Origin: Sphingobacterium athyrii
GTDB lineage: Bacteria; Bacteroidota; Bacteroidia; Sphingobacteriales; Sphingobacteriaceae
NCBI RefSeq assembly: GCF_003071065.1
Contig: NZ_QCXX01000001.1
Span: 186,001-250,000, forward strand
Direction of reading: 5' to 3'
Length of the DNA stretch: 64,000 nt
The notes below the pieces were generated by a model. That model searched no databases, had not been told where the DNA came from, and saw only the letters and a program-made list of their open reading frames with translations. Below, in pieces: positions 51,138 through 60,467 of this stretch. Both the position numbers and the translations under genes were made by a program. Numbering within the stretch: position 1 is the stretch's first letter; every line of letters starts with the position of its first letter.

Positions 51138-53057
51138 ATGATATCAATAAATAACTTAACATTTGAAATAGGGTCCCGTGCGTTGTATGACGAGGCAAAC
51201 TGGCACATTAAACCGGGTGATAAAGTAGGCTTAATTGGTGCCAATGGAGCCGGAAAATCTACCTTATTGCGGTTGATCGTGGGACAGTACGCCCCAACTT
51301 CGGGAACGATTTCCATGGCAAAAGATCTTAAGATCGGTTACCTCAACCAAGACTTACTGTCCTATCACTCCGATAAGAGCATACTATATGTAGCCATGGA
51401 AGCGTTTGAACGCCAAAATCAATTACATGCCGAGATCGAGGACTTACTTGCTAAATTAGAAACAGATTATTCGGACGATATTCTAAATAAACTCAGTGAC
51501 AGACAATTGGAATTTGAAGCGCTGGACGGTTACAATGTGGAATTCAAGGCCCACGAAATCCTGGCCGGTCTAGGTTTTTCAGAAGAAGAACAAAAAAGAC
51601 CGTTAGCGACATTCTCAGGAGGCTGGCGTATGCGTGTGATGCTGGCCAAAATCCTGTTGCAAACTCCTGATATCCTCTTATTGGATGAGCCGACCAACCA
51701 CATGGACTTACCTTCGATCAAATGGCTAGAGAATTATTTACAGGCATTTGACGGCGCTATTGTCATCGTATCGCACGATAGGTATTTTCTCGACCGTATC
51801 ATCAAAAAGACAGTTGAATCACGAAAAGGAAAATTAACACTTTATGCGGGCAACTACAGTTTTTATCTGGAAGAAAAGGAATTAAGAAACGAATTACAGG
51901 CCAACCAGTTCAAAAATCAGCAAGCGAAGATCAAACAGGAAGAGCGACTTATCGAACGTTTCCGTGCCAAAGCTTCCAAAGCAAAAATGGCGCAGTCGCG
52001 GATTAAAGCCCTGGATAGAATGGAGCGAATTGAAGATGTGGATGATGATAATCCAACGGTCAACTTTAGCTTCAAGTTTTCAAAACCTTCCGGCCGTCAT
52101 GTGGTAACTTTAGACCATATTTCTAAATCTTATCCGAATTTAGAAATATTAAAAAATACCTCTGCAATCATTGAAAAAGGGGATAAGATCGCCTTGATCG
52201 GTGCAAATGGAAAAGGTAAGTCTACCCTACTCCGTATTGTGGCTGGCGCAGATAACCAATTTGAGGGAAAATCGGAACATGGGCATAATGTGTCGCAAAC
52301 GTTCTTTGCACAGCACCAGCTCGAAGCACTTCACCTCGAAAACTCGATCTTGGCCGAACTGCAGGCTTTTGCTCCAAAGCATACGGAGACCGAATTGCGT
52401 TCAATATTGGGCTGTTTCCTATTTACAGGCGACGATGCCTTCAAAAAAATCAAGGTATTATCAGGAGGTGAAAAATCCCGTGTAGCTCTTGCTAAGGCAT
52501 TGACTGCCGATGCCAATTTCCTGGCACTCGATGAGCCCACCAACCACTTGGATATGCAATCGGTCAATATTTTGATTCAGGCCTTGCAGCAATTCGAAGG
52601 CACCTTTATTGTTGTTTCCCACGACCGCTATTTCTTGGATCACGTGGCCAATAAAATATGGTATATCGAAGACAAAGAGATCAAAGAATATCCGGGTACG
52701 TATCAGGAGTATGAGGAATGGGCTTCAAAGCGCCTTGTAAAAACAGAGGTCAAACCAGAGAAAAAAGTCAAAGAAGAACCAAAAGTTAAAAAAGAGAAAC
52801 AAGCGCCATCTGAAGACCGCACCCGACTGCTGAGCAAAAAGAACAAGGAACTTTCCACATTGGAGAAAAAGATCGAAGAACAGGAAATATCGGTCAAGGA
52901 CCTTGAACAGAAGCTGGCGGATGAAGCTGTTTATTCGGATGCGACTAAGTTACAGGAAACTACGCGAGCTTACAATTCGGCCAAGGCCGAGTTAACCCAT
53001 TATCAGGAACAATGGGAGCAATTGGCCGAAGAAATTATGGAATTGGAAAATGATTAA
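51138..53057 (+). CDS. ABC-F family ATP-binding protein (translation/ribosome factor)
   Basis: A 639-residue cytoplasmic twin-ATPase without membrane domain. The two nucleotide domains have Walker [10 protein letters not shown] and GANGKGKST, signatures FSGGWRMR and LSGGEKSR, and Walker [12 protein letters not shown] and [11 protein letters not shown]. Between them is a charged linker (P-site tRNA interaction motif region, about 245-310: [20 protein letters not shown]). The C-terminus is a Lys/Glu-rich coiled coil (about 545-639) as in Uup and YdiF. ABC-F proteins act on the ribosome or in antibiotic protection; resistance is not implied here. Confidence 0.95.
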   Translation: MISINNLTFEIGSRALYDEANWHIKPGDKVGLIGANGAGKSTLLRLIVGQYAPTSGTISMAKDLKIGYLNQDLLSYHSDKSILYVAMEAFERQNQLHAEIEDLLAKLETDYSDDILNKLSDRQLEFEALDGYNVEFKAHEILAGLGFSEEEQKRPLATFSGGWRMRVMLAKILLQTPDILLLDEPTNHMDLPSIKWLENYLQAFDGAIVIVSHDRYFLDRIIKKTVESRKGKLTLYAGNYSFYLEEKELRNELQANQFKNQQAKIKQEERLIERFRAKASKAKMAQSRIKALDRMERIEDVDDDNPTVNFSFKFSKPSGRHVVTLDHISKSYPNLEILKNTSAIIEKGDKIALIGANGKGKSTLLRIVAGADNQFEGKSEHGHNVSQTFFAQHQLEALHLENSILAELQAFAPKHTETELRSILGCFLFTGDDAFKKIKVLSGGEKSRVALAKALTADANFLALDEPTNHLDMQSVNILIQALQQFEGTFIVVSHDRYFLDHVANKIWYIEDKEIKEYPGTYQEYEEWASKRLVKTEVKPEKKVKEEPKVKKEKQAPSEDRTRLLSKKNKELSTLEKKIEEQEISVKDLEQKLADEAVYSDATKLQETTRAYNSAKAELTHYQEQWEQLAEEIMELEND

Positions 53058-53072
53058 TTTTTTTTGCTTAAA

Positions 53073-53091
53073 ATCAGCTTTTTAAGCTGAT
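53073..53091 (+). terminator. Possible terminator after the ABC-F gene
   Basis: ATCAGCTT (53073-53080) pairs with AAGCTGAT (53084-53091) around a 3-nt loop, 16 bp past the stop. There is no T-tail on the plus strand, so it is weak. Confidence 0.4.
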
Positions 53092-53115
53092 GAGTGCGAT
53101 TTAAAGCCAGAAAAA

Positions 53116-53147
53116 TTTGCAGGAATAGGATTAAAGCCCTACTTTTG
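53116..53147 (+). promoter_or_regulatory. Promoter of tRNA-Lys (TTTG-20-TAnnTTTG)
   Basis: TTTG at 53116-53119 is followed after 20 bp by TACTTTTG at 53140-53147, a full match to the Bacteroidota promoter consensus, 41 bp before the tRNA. It is the best promoter in the window. Confidence 0.85.
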
Positions 53148-53188
53148 CATCACTTCAAAAAAGGAACGATAGTTCAAAAAAGAAGTAC

Positions 53189-53261
53189 GATTCCGTAGCT
53201 CAGCTGGTAGAGCAATACACTTTTAATGTATGGGTCCTGGGTTCGAATCCCAGCGGGATCA
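53189..53261 (+). tRNA. tRNA-Lys (anticodon UUU)
   Basis: A 73-nt cloverleaf: acceptor GATTCCG/CGGGATC with one G-T pair, D-arm GCTC/GAGC, anticodon stem ATACA/TGTAT with loop CTTTTAA (anticodon TTT), a 5-nt variable loop, T-arm CTGGG/CCCAG with TTCGAAT loop, and discriminator A. No CCA is encoded. It has its own promoter and terminator. An accessory region begins directly after it. Confidence 0.97.
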
Positions 53262-53266
53262 CAGAG

Positions 53267-53294
53267 GAAAAGCTAATCGCAAGATTGGCTTTTC
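53267..53294 (+). terminator. Terminator of tRNA-Lys
   Basis: GAAAAGCTAATC (53267-53278) pairs with GATTGGCTTTTC (53283-53294) with one G-T pair, followed by a T-containing tail. Confidence 0.8.
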
Positions 53295-53349
53295 TTGTTT
53301 AAGCAGATTAGGATTCTTTTGCCAACGTAAACGAGGATCATACCGAAAG

Positions 53350-54750
53350 TTTGGGGGTTAAAGATAATTAAGCATACAATTTCATCACCCTATACAAGAA
53401 AAAAGTAGTATCTCTTACACCACGGAATACACTGCGAAAAGCCTTTAATTTAGCATTGAAAGACTCAGCTGAAGCATTTGTGCTCCTGTTGTCAAAGTAA
53501 TGCAGGATTTCAGGGTGGTGTGCTGCAATAGACTTTGCTACACTCTCAAAAGATAGGATGCCCGCATTCTCCACTTGATTATGCCACAGACCCAATTTGG
53601 TAAAGGCAAGTGTTTTGTCTTTGCATTTGGTAAAAATAGCACCCAGAGCAATCCCTAAATCATATGCTTGTCTTAGCTTTGGGAAGCGAATAAACAATAA
53701 CTCTGCACGATGTTTTTGACTTTCTGTCCACCGCCCAGGGTGCTTGAACAACAGATGTCTAGATCTAGCCAATAGTTGCCTGATGGTGTCTCCATTGGAT
53801 AATACCTCTGGCTCATAAGGAAGACTTTGCTTTCTTGCATCCTTTATTTTTTGGCTTTCTATATCCAATACTTCCCAGCGATACTGGATCCGTAGTTCCT
53901 GAACAGCATCGTATGCTAGCTTTTGAACATGAAAACGATCTATTACCCGCCTGGCATTTCTGAAACATCTACGGATAGCCTTAGCCATATTAGGAGCCAT
54001 ATCCATGGTCACCTCTTTAACCTTGTTTCTTGTACCAAGAGGAATTCGCTCTAATACAGCGATAATATCTTCCGCTTTTGTTCCCTTGATTGTCGCTAGA
54101 ATGGTTCCTTTCCTACCTTTTGCAGATTTACTACTTACAATGGTATAAAGTTCACCATTACTAAAACTGGTCTCATCAATACTTAAGTGTTCAGCTATAT
54201 TCTGTGGAAATAGTGTCCAATTCTCTGCATGTGATTTTTGATCCCAATCATGGAAATCGCTCAGATGATTCTTATATTGATCTTGTAGCAGCTTGCCATC
54301 CATCTGAAAGAACAAACCTACTAACTGGGCACTTACAGGATGGTTATCCAAATATCTTCTTTAAAAAAAGCCCGAATTCTGTTGTCATTCGGGTACCCTC
54401 ACGTACTAGATTCCAATCTCTTGTGATAATCTCTCCAGTGTCCAAAACAGTCCAACGACGACGACGGATATGCAGGGTAACTTTCTGCCCCCGAATGGGA
54501 AAATCGGAAATCTCCGTAGAAGGCATAAAACCTTTTGATTCTAGGTTACTATTTTCATAACCCGCTGGAGTAATATTAAGCTCATCTAAATAGATATGAA
54601 GTTGATCTTCTACCTGATCTACTTCTAAAATCTGAAAATATTCTAATAGCCCTTCGGGCATTAACAAGGATAATAATTTACGTTCGGCAGCTTCCAAGTG
54701 TTCTCTAGTTTTTAAAAACACTAAACTAAGTATTTTTTCAATTCCCCCAA
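53350..54750 (-). mobile_element. ISAon1-type insertion sequence (approximate ends)
   Basis: Two overlapping transposase frames on the minus strand define the element. The ends are estimated: a TTGGGGG motif occurs in opposite orientation at each side (about 53351-53357 on the plus strand and 54744-54750 as its complement), which could be the core of the terminal repeats. Matching target-site duplications were not found, so the exact limits are open. It lies between tRNA-Lys and the phosphopantetheinyl transferase gene. Confidence 0.65.
53368..54351 (-). CDS. ISAon1 family transposase (catalytic part)
   Basis: A 327-residue DDE-type transposase of the ISL3/ISAon1 type. The catalytic acids fit LSIDETSFSNGELYTIV (first Asp), VTMDMAPNMAKAIRRCF with RVIDRFHVQKLAYDAVQELR (second region) and NASAESFNAKLKAFRSVFRG (the Glu). 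The first codon is TTG at 54351 and the frame is closed by TAA just upstream, so it is either started there by coupling to the preceding frame or reached by a shift from it. It appears intact. Confidence 0.9.
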   Translation of the reverse strand: MDNHPVSAQLVGLFFQMDGKLLQDQYKNHLSDFHDWDQKSHAENWTLFPQNIAEHLSIDETSFSNGELYTIVSSKSAKGRKGTILATIKGTKAEDIIAVLERIPLGTRNKVKEVTMDMAPNMAKAIRRCFRNARRVIDRFHVQKLAYDAVQELRIQYRWEVLDIESQKIKDARKQSLPYEPEVLSNGDTIRQLLARSRHLLFKHPGRWTESQKHRAELLFIRFPKLRQAYDLGIALGAIFTKCKDKTLAFTKLGLWHNQVENAGILSFESVAKSIAAHHPEILHYFDNRSTNASAESFNAKLKAFRSVFRGVRDTTFFLYRVMKLYA

Positions 54751-54787
54751 GAATTATGCTTGATCCGTAAACGACTGAATAGATCAT
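54344..54787 (-). CDS. ISAon1 family transposase, N-terminal region protein
   Basis: A frame of up to 147 residues giving the DNA-binding N-terminal part of the ISAon1 transposase (LLSLLMPEGLLEYFQILEVD; GQKVTLHIRRRRWTVLDTGE). The start is uncertain: the frame is open to an ATG at 54787, but that lies in a tandem duplication outside the probable element end, so a GTG at 54721 is a better fit to the family. It overlaps the catalytic frame by 8 bp in the +1 register, the usual arrangement for this element type. Confidence 0.82.
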   Translation of the reverse strand: MIYSVVYGSSIILGGIEKILSLVFLKTREHLEAAERKLLSLLMPEGLLEYFQILEVDQVEDQLHIYLDELNITPAGYENSNLESKGFMPSTEISDFPIRGQKVTLHIRRRRWTVLDTGEIITRDWNLVREGTRMTTEFGLFLKKIFG

Positions 54788-54806
54788 ATACTGAATAGAT
54801 CATATA
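54775..54806. repeat. 16-bp perfect tandem duplication at the IS-PPTase junction
   Basis: CTGAATAGATCATATA occurs twice back to back (54775-54790 and 54791-54806), across the stop of the phosphopantetheinyl transferase gene. It may be a footprint of past insertion or slippage. Confidence 0.9.
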
Positions 54807-55441
54807 AAGTCAAGTTTAATCATTTTATAATCATGTTGCGTTTCTGAAGTCACTAGGTGGCCTGAATAATCCGTATCAAAAAATAGTTCATGACAAAACC
54901 AGTTGTTATTTCCAATGTGAACAATATCTTTTTTTACGCAAACTTTGTCCGGATCAGTTAGGAACCCTGTCCCTTCGGCTTTTAAAGCTGCTTCTTTTAA
55001 TGTCCACATCCGATAAAACTCTCGCAATGGGTCAATTGCAGCCCTAATATATAGCCATTCCGTTGCATTCATGATTTGATGCACTTCTGAGAAATTGATT
55101 GGCTTCAACTCTTCAATGTCAATACCAACCTTCGATCCTTCTGCTATAGCGCAGAAAATATAATTGCCTGAGTGACTTATATTAAAATCGATATGGTCAT
55201 ACAGATAAGGCTTTCCAAAAGGGTTATATTTCACTTCGTCAAGAGATATATTTGGTATTCCGAAATCTCGCATGCCTTCGATTAACAATAATCTACCCAG
55301 TAATTTTCTTGTTTTATCTTCTTCCAACTTATACCGTGAAATGATATCTCGAAATTTAATGGGCAGAAATGACAGCCACTGCGTTAGAATGGCTGTCTTA
55401 TTTTCTGCGTTGAATTGGGTGTAAAATATTTTTACGCTCAT
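54800..55441 (-). CDS. 4'-phosphopantetheinyl transferase (Sfp type)
   Basis: Transfers phosphopantetheine from CoA to a carrier-protein Ser. The 213-residue protein from ATG 55441 has the three Sfp motifs: GKPYL with HIDFNISHSGNYIFCAIAEG, the Mg-binding GIDIEELKPI, and MWTLKEAALKAEG. The ATG follows the stop of the upstream reductase gene after one base, so the two were translated together. Its natural partner would be the carrier domain (GGHSLL) of that reductase protein, whose adenylation part is broken. The enzyme itself looks intact; the last codons fall in a tandem duplication. Confidence 0.92.
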   Translation of the reverse strand: MSVKIFYTQFNAENKTAILTQWLSFLPIKFRDIISRYKLEEDKTRKLLGRLLLIEGMRDFGIPNISLDEVKYNPFGKPYLYDHIDFNISHSGNYIFCAIAEGSKVGIDIEELKPINFSEVHQIMNATEWLYIRAAIDPLREFYRMWTLKEAALKAEGTGFLTDPDKVCVKKDIVHIGNNNWFCHELFFDTDYSGHLVTSETQHDYKMIKLDFI

Positions 55442-55442
55442 T

Positions 55443-57239
55443 TTATAGCACACCTAGATATTTACAGAATGCCTCCACGCTGTTGCGATTAACTTTGGTG
55501 ATCTCTATATCGCTATTTTTTATAAAGCGCTTGGTGTTGCTTATATCAAAATCAGGCGTATTCTGGTGAATCTCGATAAGCGACTTGTTGTCATAAGCTT
55601 TGAATTTAAATAAATTGAGGAGCGGATATAGCGGACTGTTTTCGTCAGCTTCCCAGAGTGCTAACCAATCCTGATAAGGAACTGGCTGTAAGTCAAATTT
55701 AAATTCATGCCTAAGCATTTCAAAAAATTCCGTTACTGTCATGTTGTCTTTCGGTTCCGGACTTAAATGAAAAACCTCGCCTATTGATGCTGGATTTTTG
55801 GAAATATGTGCAATTGCCTTGCTCACAAAATCAACCATAATCAACTCCTCCTTCTGATTGACCAGCGTTGGATATGTTTTTAACTGAATACATGTTTTGA
55901 TCAAGAGGGACCACCATTGATAACTCGCTGTTGCGCCTGTCTTACTATGGCAAAAAACATAGCCAAGCCGGAAAATGATGATGGGAACACCTTGTTTGAT
56001 CGCTTCTTGTGCAACTTGCTCCATGACCCATTTACTCTGGATATACCCCATGTCGCGGCTCAGATATTTAAAAGCACTTTGTATGTCGGTATCTTCCTTC
56101 AGAAGAGCTGGTTTGGTAAAATAATGTTCCCAGCTAAAAGCGCCTACGGTCGATAGCAAGGACAACTGTTTTAATTTGTGGGTTGTCACAAATCTGATCA
56201 ATTTATGTAATGCGTCAACATTTGCTGCCCGCATATAAGAATATGGTTGTATAAAATTCACGGAACTACCAGCGTGGTATACTACATCAATGATTTTAGT
56301 TAAGTGGTCATAACTGTCGGCATCCAGTCCTAAAAACGGTTTTGCAAGATCTCCGCATAAATAATTGATGCGCGCTTCGTTGTAACTATCTAGTGAAATA
56401 TGCTGGTCAGTCATGGTTTTTAACAGACGAATTTTGGCCTGTTTTTTATCTTCAGCACGAATTAATAAATATATGTCGGCCGTGGTTGACTTGAGCAGCT
56501 CAACTAAAATATTGATTCCAACAAAACCAGTTACACCGGTCAGCAGAATAGCACCAGGGTTTTCAAAATCTCCTTTCTCTACGGTGTTGAACATAAAAAA
56601 ATCAGAAGGTATTGTCGCATCTTTTTTTATCTCTCCGCTCAACGGATCTTCTCCCAAGCCGTATTCGTGAATGTGTGGATTTGCATCCCTTTCTTCTATT
56701 AAATCCGCTAGCTTTCTGATCGTACTGTTTAAATAGAGTTCACCTAACGTGAGCTTATTTGGATATTCTGCATACAGTTTATTATAAAGTTTGGTAAGTA
56801 AGAGCGAATGGCCCCCAAGATGGAAAAAGTCATCCTCCAGACTTGTTATTTTGGATTCAAGAACCTCGTTCCAGATTTTTTTTATTGTTTTCTCATACTG
56901 ATTTAGGCTATCTTCATCCAGATCTTTTGTTTCTTTAATCCTATCTTCGGCTATTGAAGAAAGCACCTGCCAGTCAATTTTACCATTTGTTTTCAAGGGT
57001 AAGTCTTCAATGTGGTAAATCTCATTTGGTATCATATACGCCGGAAGTTTTTTGCTTAATTCATTTCTAAGATCTGAAGCTTGAGCCTGCCCTGTCACAA
57101 AAGCACGTAACAATTTCACATCTTCTGAAGACTGATGAACATGGACGGCCGCGTTTATTACCCCTTTCGTCTGACAGATCACTTTCTCTATTTCTGACAA
57201 TTCAATCCGATTGGTTAAAACAAAAGCAGATGGGGACAT
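55443..57239 (-). pseudogene. NRPS-like adenylation(fragment)-carrier-thioester reductase, C-terminal part
   Basis: A 598-codon frame. It starts abruptly at the A8 motif of an adenylation domain (NRIELSEIE), continues through A10 (LPLKTNGKIDW, the catalytic Lys87), then a carrier domain with the attachment Ser145 in DDFFHLGGHSLLLTKLY, then a thioester reductase domain (NAD-binding start GVTGFVGINILVELL, YxxxK-like region in the middle). A normal adenylation domain has about 400 residues before A8; here only about 67 codons in another frame survive (57202-57405), so motifs A2-A7 are gone. The enzyme would have activated an acid, held it on the carrier and released it as an aldehyde; it cannot now load substrate by itself. 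Carrier and reductase could still be translated. Confidence 0.85.
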
Positions 57240-57405
57240 TTGTGGATATCCGCCGAAGCTTCAAATAGTTTGCAATCTGGCTCGATCGCGCTTCCAACTC
57301 TGAGAACGAAATTTTGTTTCCTTCGAAAATAAGAGCCGTCTTTTTGGGATTGAGACTTGCTGAAGTTTCAAATAAAGATAAAACTGACGATTTTTGTGTT
57401 AACAC
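57202..57405 (-). pseudogene. N-terminal remnant of the same adenylation domain
   Basis: A 67-codon frame (GTG start at 57405) with a clear adenylation-domain beginning: LSLFETSASLNPKKTALIFE and the A1-type segment KISFSELEARSSQIANYLK, then STNVPICFCFNQS before a stop. It overlaps the next frame by 38 bp in another register. The junction between this piece and the A8 motif marks an internal deletion of roughly 350 codons plus a frameshift. It should be read with 55443-57239 as one broken gene. Confidence 0.8.
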
Positions 57406-57550
57406 TTTGTTTACTTTGATTTATTATGGCATTTATTTTTGTTGTAACATAAAATTATAATAAAAAACAATTAAATTCACACATTATTGAATTTAATTAT
57501 AATATTTTTTTATAGAAAGATTACTTGAACAACCACAACTGACCTTTAAA

Positions 57551-58266
57551 ATGTATGAATTGATCAGCGGATACTGAGTGGCATGTTGTATACATGTCGT
57601 AACACAACTAAGTATAGCGGATATACTACTAAAGGGTCCCAAAACACTAGCTGAACTCGCTGCAGAAGCACAGTCAGATGCAAAATCGTTAAGTCGCCTA
57701 TTAAGAGCCGTTACTAGTGTCGGAATTTTTACAGAGAAGGAAGACGGCACCTTTGAACTGGAATGATTTTGGAGCAACTTTACTTAGTGATGTTCCCAGT
57801 TCGGTAAAACCTTGGGCATTAGCAAATATGGGAGAACATTATCCTGCATTCGGCGCATTAACATATGGTGTGCAAACAGGAAAGGTGCCATTCGAACATG
57901 CGCATGGAAAACCTGTCTGGGAATATTACAAAGATAATCCGGTACGTGGCGCCAATCTTGCAAAAGCAATGGCCGGAATGTCTGGTGCTGTCCTTAAAAA
58001 CTATTATTGATGCCTATGATTTTAATCCATACAAAAAAATGGTTGAATTATTAATCATAGATTCCGTTATTCCAGATTATTCTAGAAATCGTCCTCATGC
58101 AGGAAAACTTTTGGATATCAATATTCTAGCGATGACCACTGGACAAGAACGGACGCTGAGTGAATTTAAGACAATTATCGAAAGAGCTGGGCTCAAATTT
58201 AACAGGTTAATTGAAACTGAAACTGAAACTGAAATTTCAAGTATAATTGAGTGCGGGAGATATTAA
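57551..58266 (+). pseudogene. O-methyltransferase pseudogene
   Basis: A decayed SAM-dependent O-methyltransferase (acetylserotonin-type). Reading from ATG 57551: MYELISGY, then TGA (57575-57577) where relatives have Trp, then the dimerisation domain (CIHVVTQLSIADILLKGPKT), a frame change near 57765, DFGATLLSDVPSSVKPWALA and HGKPVWEYYKDNPVRGANLA, a second frame change near 57995, then IIDAYDFNPYKKMV joined directly to ELLIIDSVIPDYSRN. The GxGxG SAM-binding core normally between those last two pieces is missing. The C-terminal end (KLLDINILAMTTGQERTLSE) is typical. The gene cannot make an active enzyme. Confidence 0.85.
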
Positions 58267-58282
58267 GTTTTATAGCATCAGC

Positions 58283-58327
58283 CCCCCCCAAAAAAGCTAA
58301 TCTTTTGATCCGCTTTTTTGGGGGGCT
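58283..58327. terminator. Strong hairpin after the methyltransferase pseudogene
   Basis: GCCCCCC-type and AAAAAAGC arms pair with GCTTTTTTGGGGGGC (58312-58326) around a 14-nt loop. It probably ended the former methyltransferase transcript. The 180 bp after it, up to the kinase gene, show no clear gene. Confidence 0.7.
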
Positions 58328-58511
58328 CCTAGGTTTTTACCGAATATCTTCTAAAAGTGTGTTATGCCAAAAGGACTTTACCCTCCTAAAAATGGGAGGG
58401 CAAATTTAATGGTTTATCTGTATTGCGATAGTTGCCGAAACTTAATATGTTTGTCAATGGATAGAGCTTGTCATTTTAAAACACTGATCAGCACGCAATT
58501 ACTAGCTCCCA

Positions 58512-60467
58512 ATGAAGAAACTCCTTTTCCATTTGATCTATGCGATGCTATCGCTACCGCTGGCATATAGTCAAGAGACTGGTACGATAGATAGTTTAAG
58601 AACTGAATTTATAGCGGCCAAATCCGACACCGCTAAACTTTCACTCTCGAATAAGCTCACCCGAGAATATTTTATGCGTGGAGATAGTAGTTCTGCCTTT
58701 CAATATGGCTATAGATCGCTAGCGCTGTCAAAAAAAACGAAGGTTCCGTTATATCAGGCAAAGGGCAGACAGATCATGGGTTATCTGCATACGATATTGA
58801 TCCACCTGGACAGTGCGGAGTACTATAACAATCAGGTTATCCAGATCTTAAAAAATGCAAAATCCAATGAGGAAATGCGGGTTGTCGCCTATGCGAAAAA
58901 TAACTTAGCAGCCAACTATCAGGTTACCGGGCACCTCAAAAAGTCAGCTAAGTTATTAATTGACAACCTCCCCATATTTGAAAAAATAAAAGATAATAGG
59001 CTTTATCATGTAACTTTAGAAAATATCGCTGCCACCTTTAATGAACTGGAAGACTTTGAGAAAGCGACATTTTATATTAAAAAGGGAATCGATTTTCTGA
59101 ATAAAAATAATTTTGATGAAGAACATAAAATTGGTACTTATCTCATAGCCAGTTTGATTGCCTATGGCCAGAACAATCTTTCATTGATGAAAAATCACTT
59201 GGATCAGGTGAAATCCTATTTGGAGCATGTGGGCCCAACCACATTATACTCAGGCCGTTATTATTCCTATCTGACTTGGTATTATGTAAAAAAGAAGGAC
59301 CTAAATAATGCAAGGAAAGCCATTACACAGGCGGGAAAAGCGCTCGATAAGCTGAAGAGCAGAACCAATTATTATGATTTTTACAATTCCCAATATGAGC
59401 TTGCCTATTTCGCCGGAGAGTACAAAAAAGCGCAACGAGCTGCACTCACATTATATGAGATGGCAAAAGAAGACGATCGGAAATCGGTCGCAGCAAAACA
59501 TGCGCAGGATGTTGCTCTTCTGGCTAGCATGTCCGGTGATTATAGGACAGCCTATGATTTTCAGAAAAAATATTCGGATATCTCAGATAGCACGAAATTT
59601 GAAAATATGGAAGTTGAGATTCAGGATCTGGAAATTGACTATCAAACAGCTGAAAAAGAGAAGCGAATAGCTTTATTGGAAAATGAGAAACGGGAGGCCA
59701 CACTGAAAAACAAAAATCAGGTTTTGCTTAATTTAGTTTTGGGCATTGGCGCATCCGCACTTTTAGTGATCCTGTTTTTTCTTTTCTATGTGTTAAGAAC
59801 AAATAAAAAAAATAATAAAAAACGGCTGGAAGAAATTGAAAAAGATAAGGAATTAAAGATAGCACAGGCTCTTCTGGAAGGTGAAGACCGTGAGCGCATG
59901 CGGCTCGCCCGGGACTTACATGATGGCATTGGCGGAACCTTGAGTGGTATAAAACTAAAACTTTCCGATCCAAGCGGAGATAAAGCAATTAAGGTACAGC
60001 ATGCAAATGAGCAATTAGGCATCGCTATTGGTGAGCTCAGAAGAACCGCAAGGGGGATGATGCCCGAAAATCTTCTAAAAAACGGACTTGCAACAGCAGT
60101 GCATGACTTATGCGCGGATAGAATAAGCTCAGAAGTGCAGATAGAGTTTCAGTCCAATAGTTTATTCGCTGATCTTTGTCCAAATAATACCGTTCATATT
60201 TACCGTATTGTGCAGGAATTATTAACGAATGCGATCAAGCATGGTGAGGCTAAAAATATCCTTATCCAACTTATTCAAGAAAAGGACAGCATTTTAATCA
60301 CAGTAGATGACGATGGTAAAGGATTCGACCCGACAAAACTTGCAAATGCGTCGGGAATTGGCTTGAAGAATATCCAGAATCGGGTTAATTTTCTCAAAGG
60401 GAAATTGTCGATAGATAGTACGCCCGAACATGGCACCTCAGTAAATATTGAGACTTATGTGCGATAA
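58512..60467 (+). CDS. TPR-containing sensor histidine kinase (HisKA_3 type)
   Basis: A 651-residue membrane sensor kinase. It has a signal peptide (MKKLLFHLIYAMLSLPLAYS), a periplasmic TPR-rich domain to about residue 395, one transmembrane helix (about 400-430; LVLGIGASALLVILFFLFYV), a HisKA_3 dimerisation helix with the phospho-acceptor His470 in RLARDLHDGIGGTLSG, and a HATPase domain (N-box QELLTNAIKHGEA, G1 box VDDDGKGFDP, G2 box ASGIGLKNIQNR). This is the NarL-partner architecture common in Bacteroidota. Its matching LuxR-type regulator should follow; it does, but only as a broken fragment whose ATG overlaps the kinase stop. Confidence 0.93.
   Translation: MKKLLFHLIYAMLSLPLAYSQETGTIDSLRTEFIAAKSDTAKLSLSNKLTREYFMRGDSSSAFQYGYRSLALSKKTKVPLYQAKGRQIMGYLHTILIHLDSAEYYNNQVIQILKNAKSNEEMRVVAYAKNNLAANYQVTGHLKKSAKLLIDNLPIFEKIKDNRLYHVTLENIAATFNELEDFEKATFYIKKGIDFLNKNNFDEEHKIGTYLIASLIAYGQNNLSLMKNHLDQVKSYLEHVGPTTLYSGRYYSYLTWYYVKKKDLNNARKAITQAGKALDKLKSRTNYYDFYNSQYELAYFAGEYKKAQRAALTLYEMAKEDDRKSVAAKHAQDVALLASMSGDYRTAYDFQKKYSDISDSTKFENMEVEIQDLEIDYQTAEKEKRIALLENEKREATLKNKNQVLLNLVLGIGASALLVILFFLFYVLRTNKKNNKKRLEEIEKDKELKIAQALLEGEDRERMRLARDLHDGIGGTLSGIKLKLSDPSGDKAIKVQHANEQLGIAIGELRRTARGMMPENLLKNGLATAVHDLCADRISSEVQIEFQSNSLFADLCPNNTVHIYRIVQELLTNAIKHGEAKNILIQLIQEKDSILITVDDDGKGFDPTKLANASGIGLKNIQNRVNFLKGKLSIDSTPEHGTSVNIETYVR

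Noticed and set aside
54361-54370. Programmed -1 frameshift on the T-run in the IS transposase
   Set aside because: A stop codon in the catalytic frame lies between the T-run and the overlap, so a slip there could not enter that frame productively.
58364-58570. 68-codon frame before the histidine kinase
   Set aside because: It overlaps the kinase signal peptide in another frame, has no ribosome-binding site and resembles nothing known.
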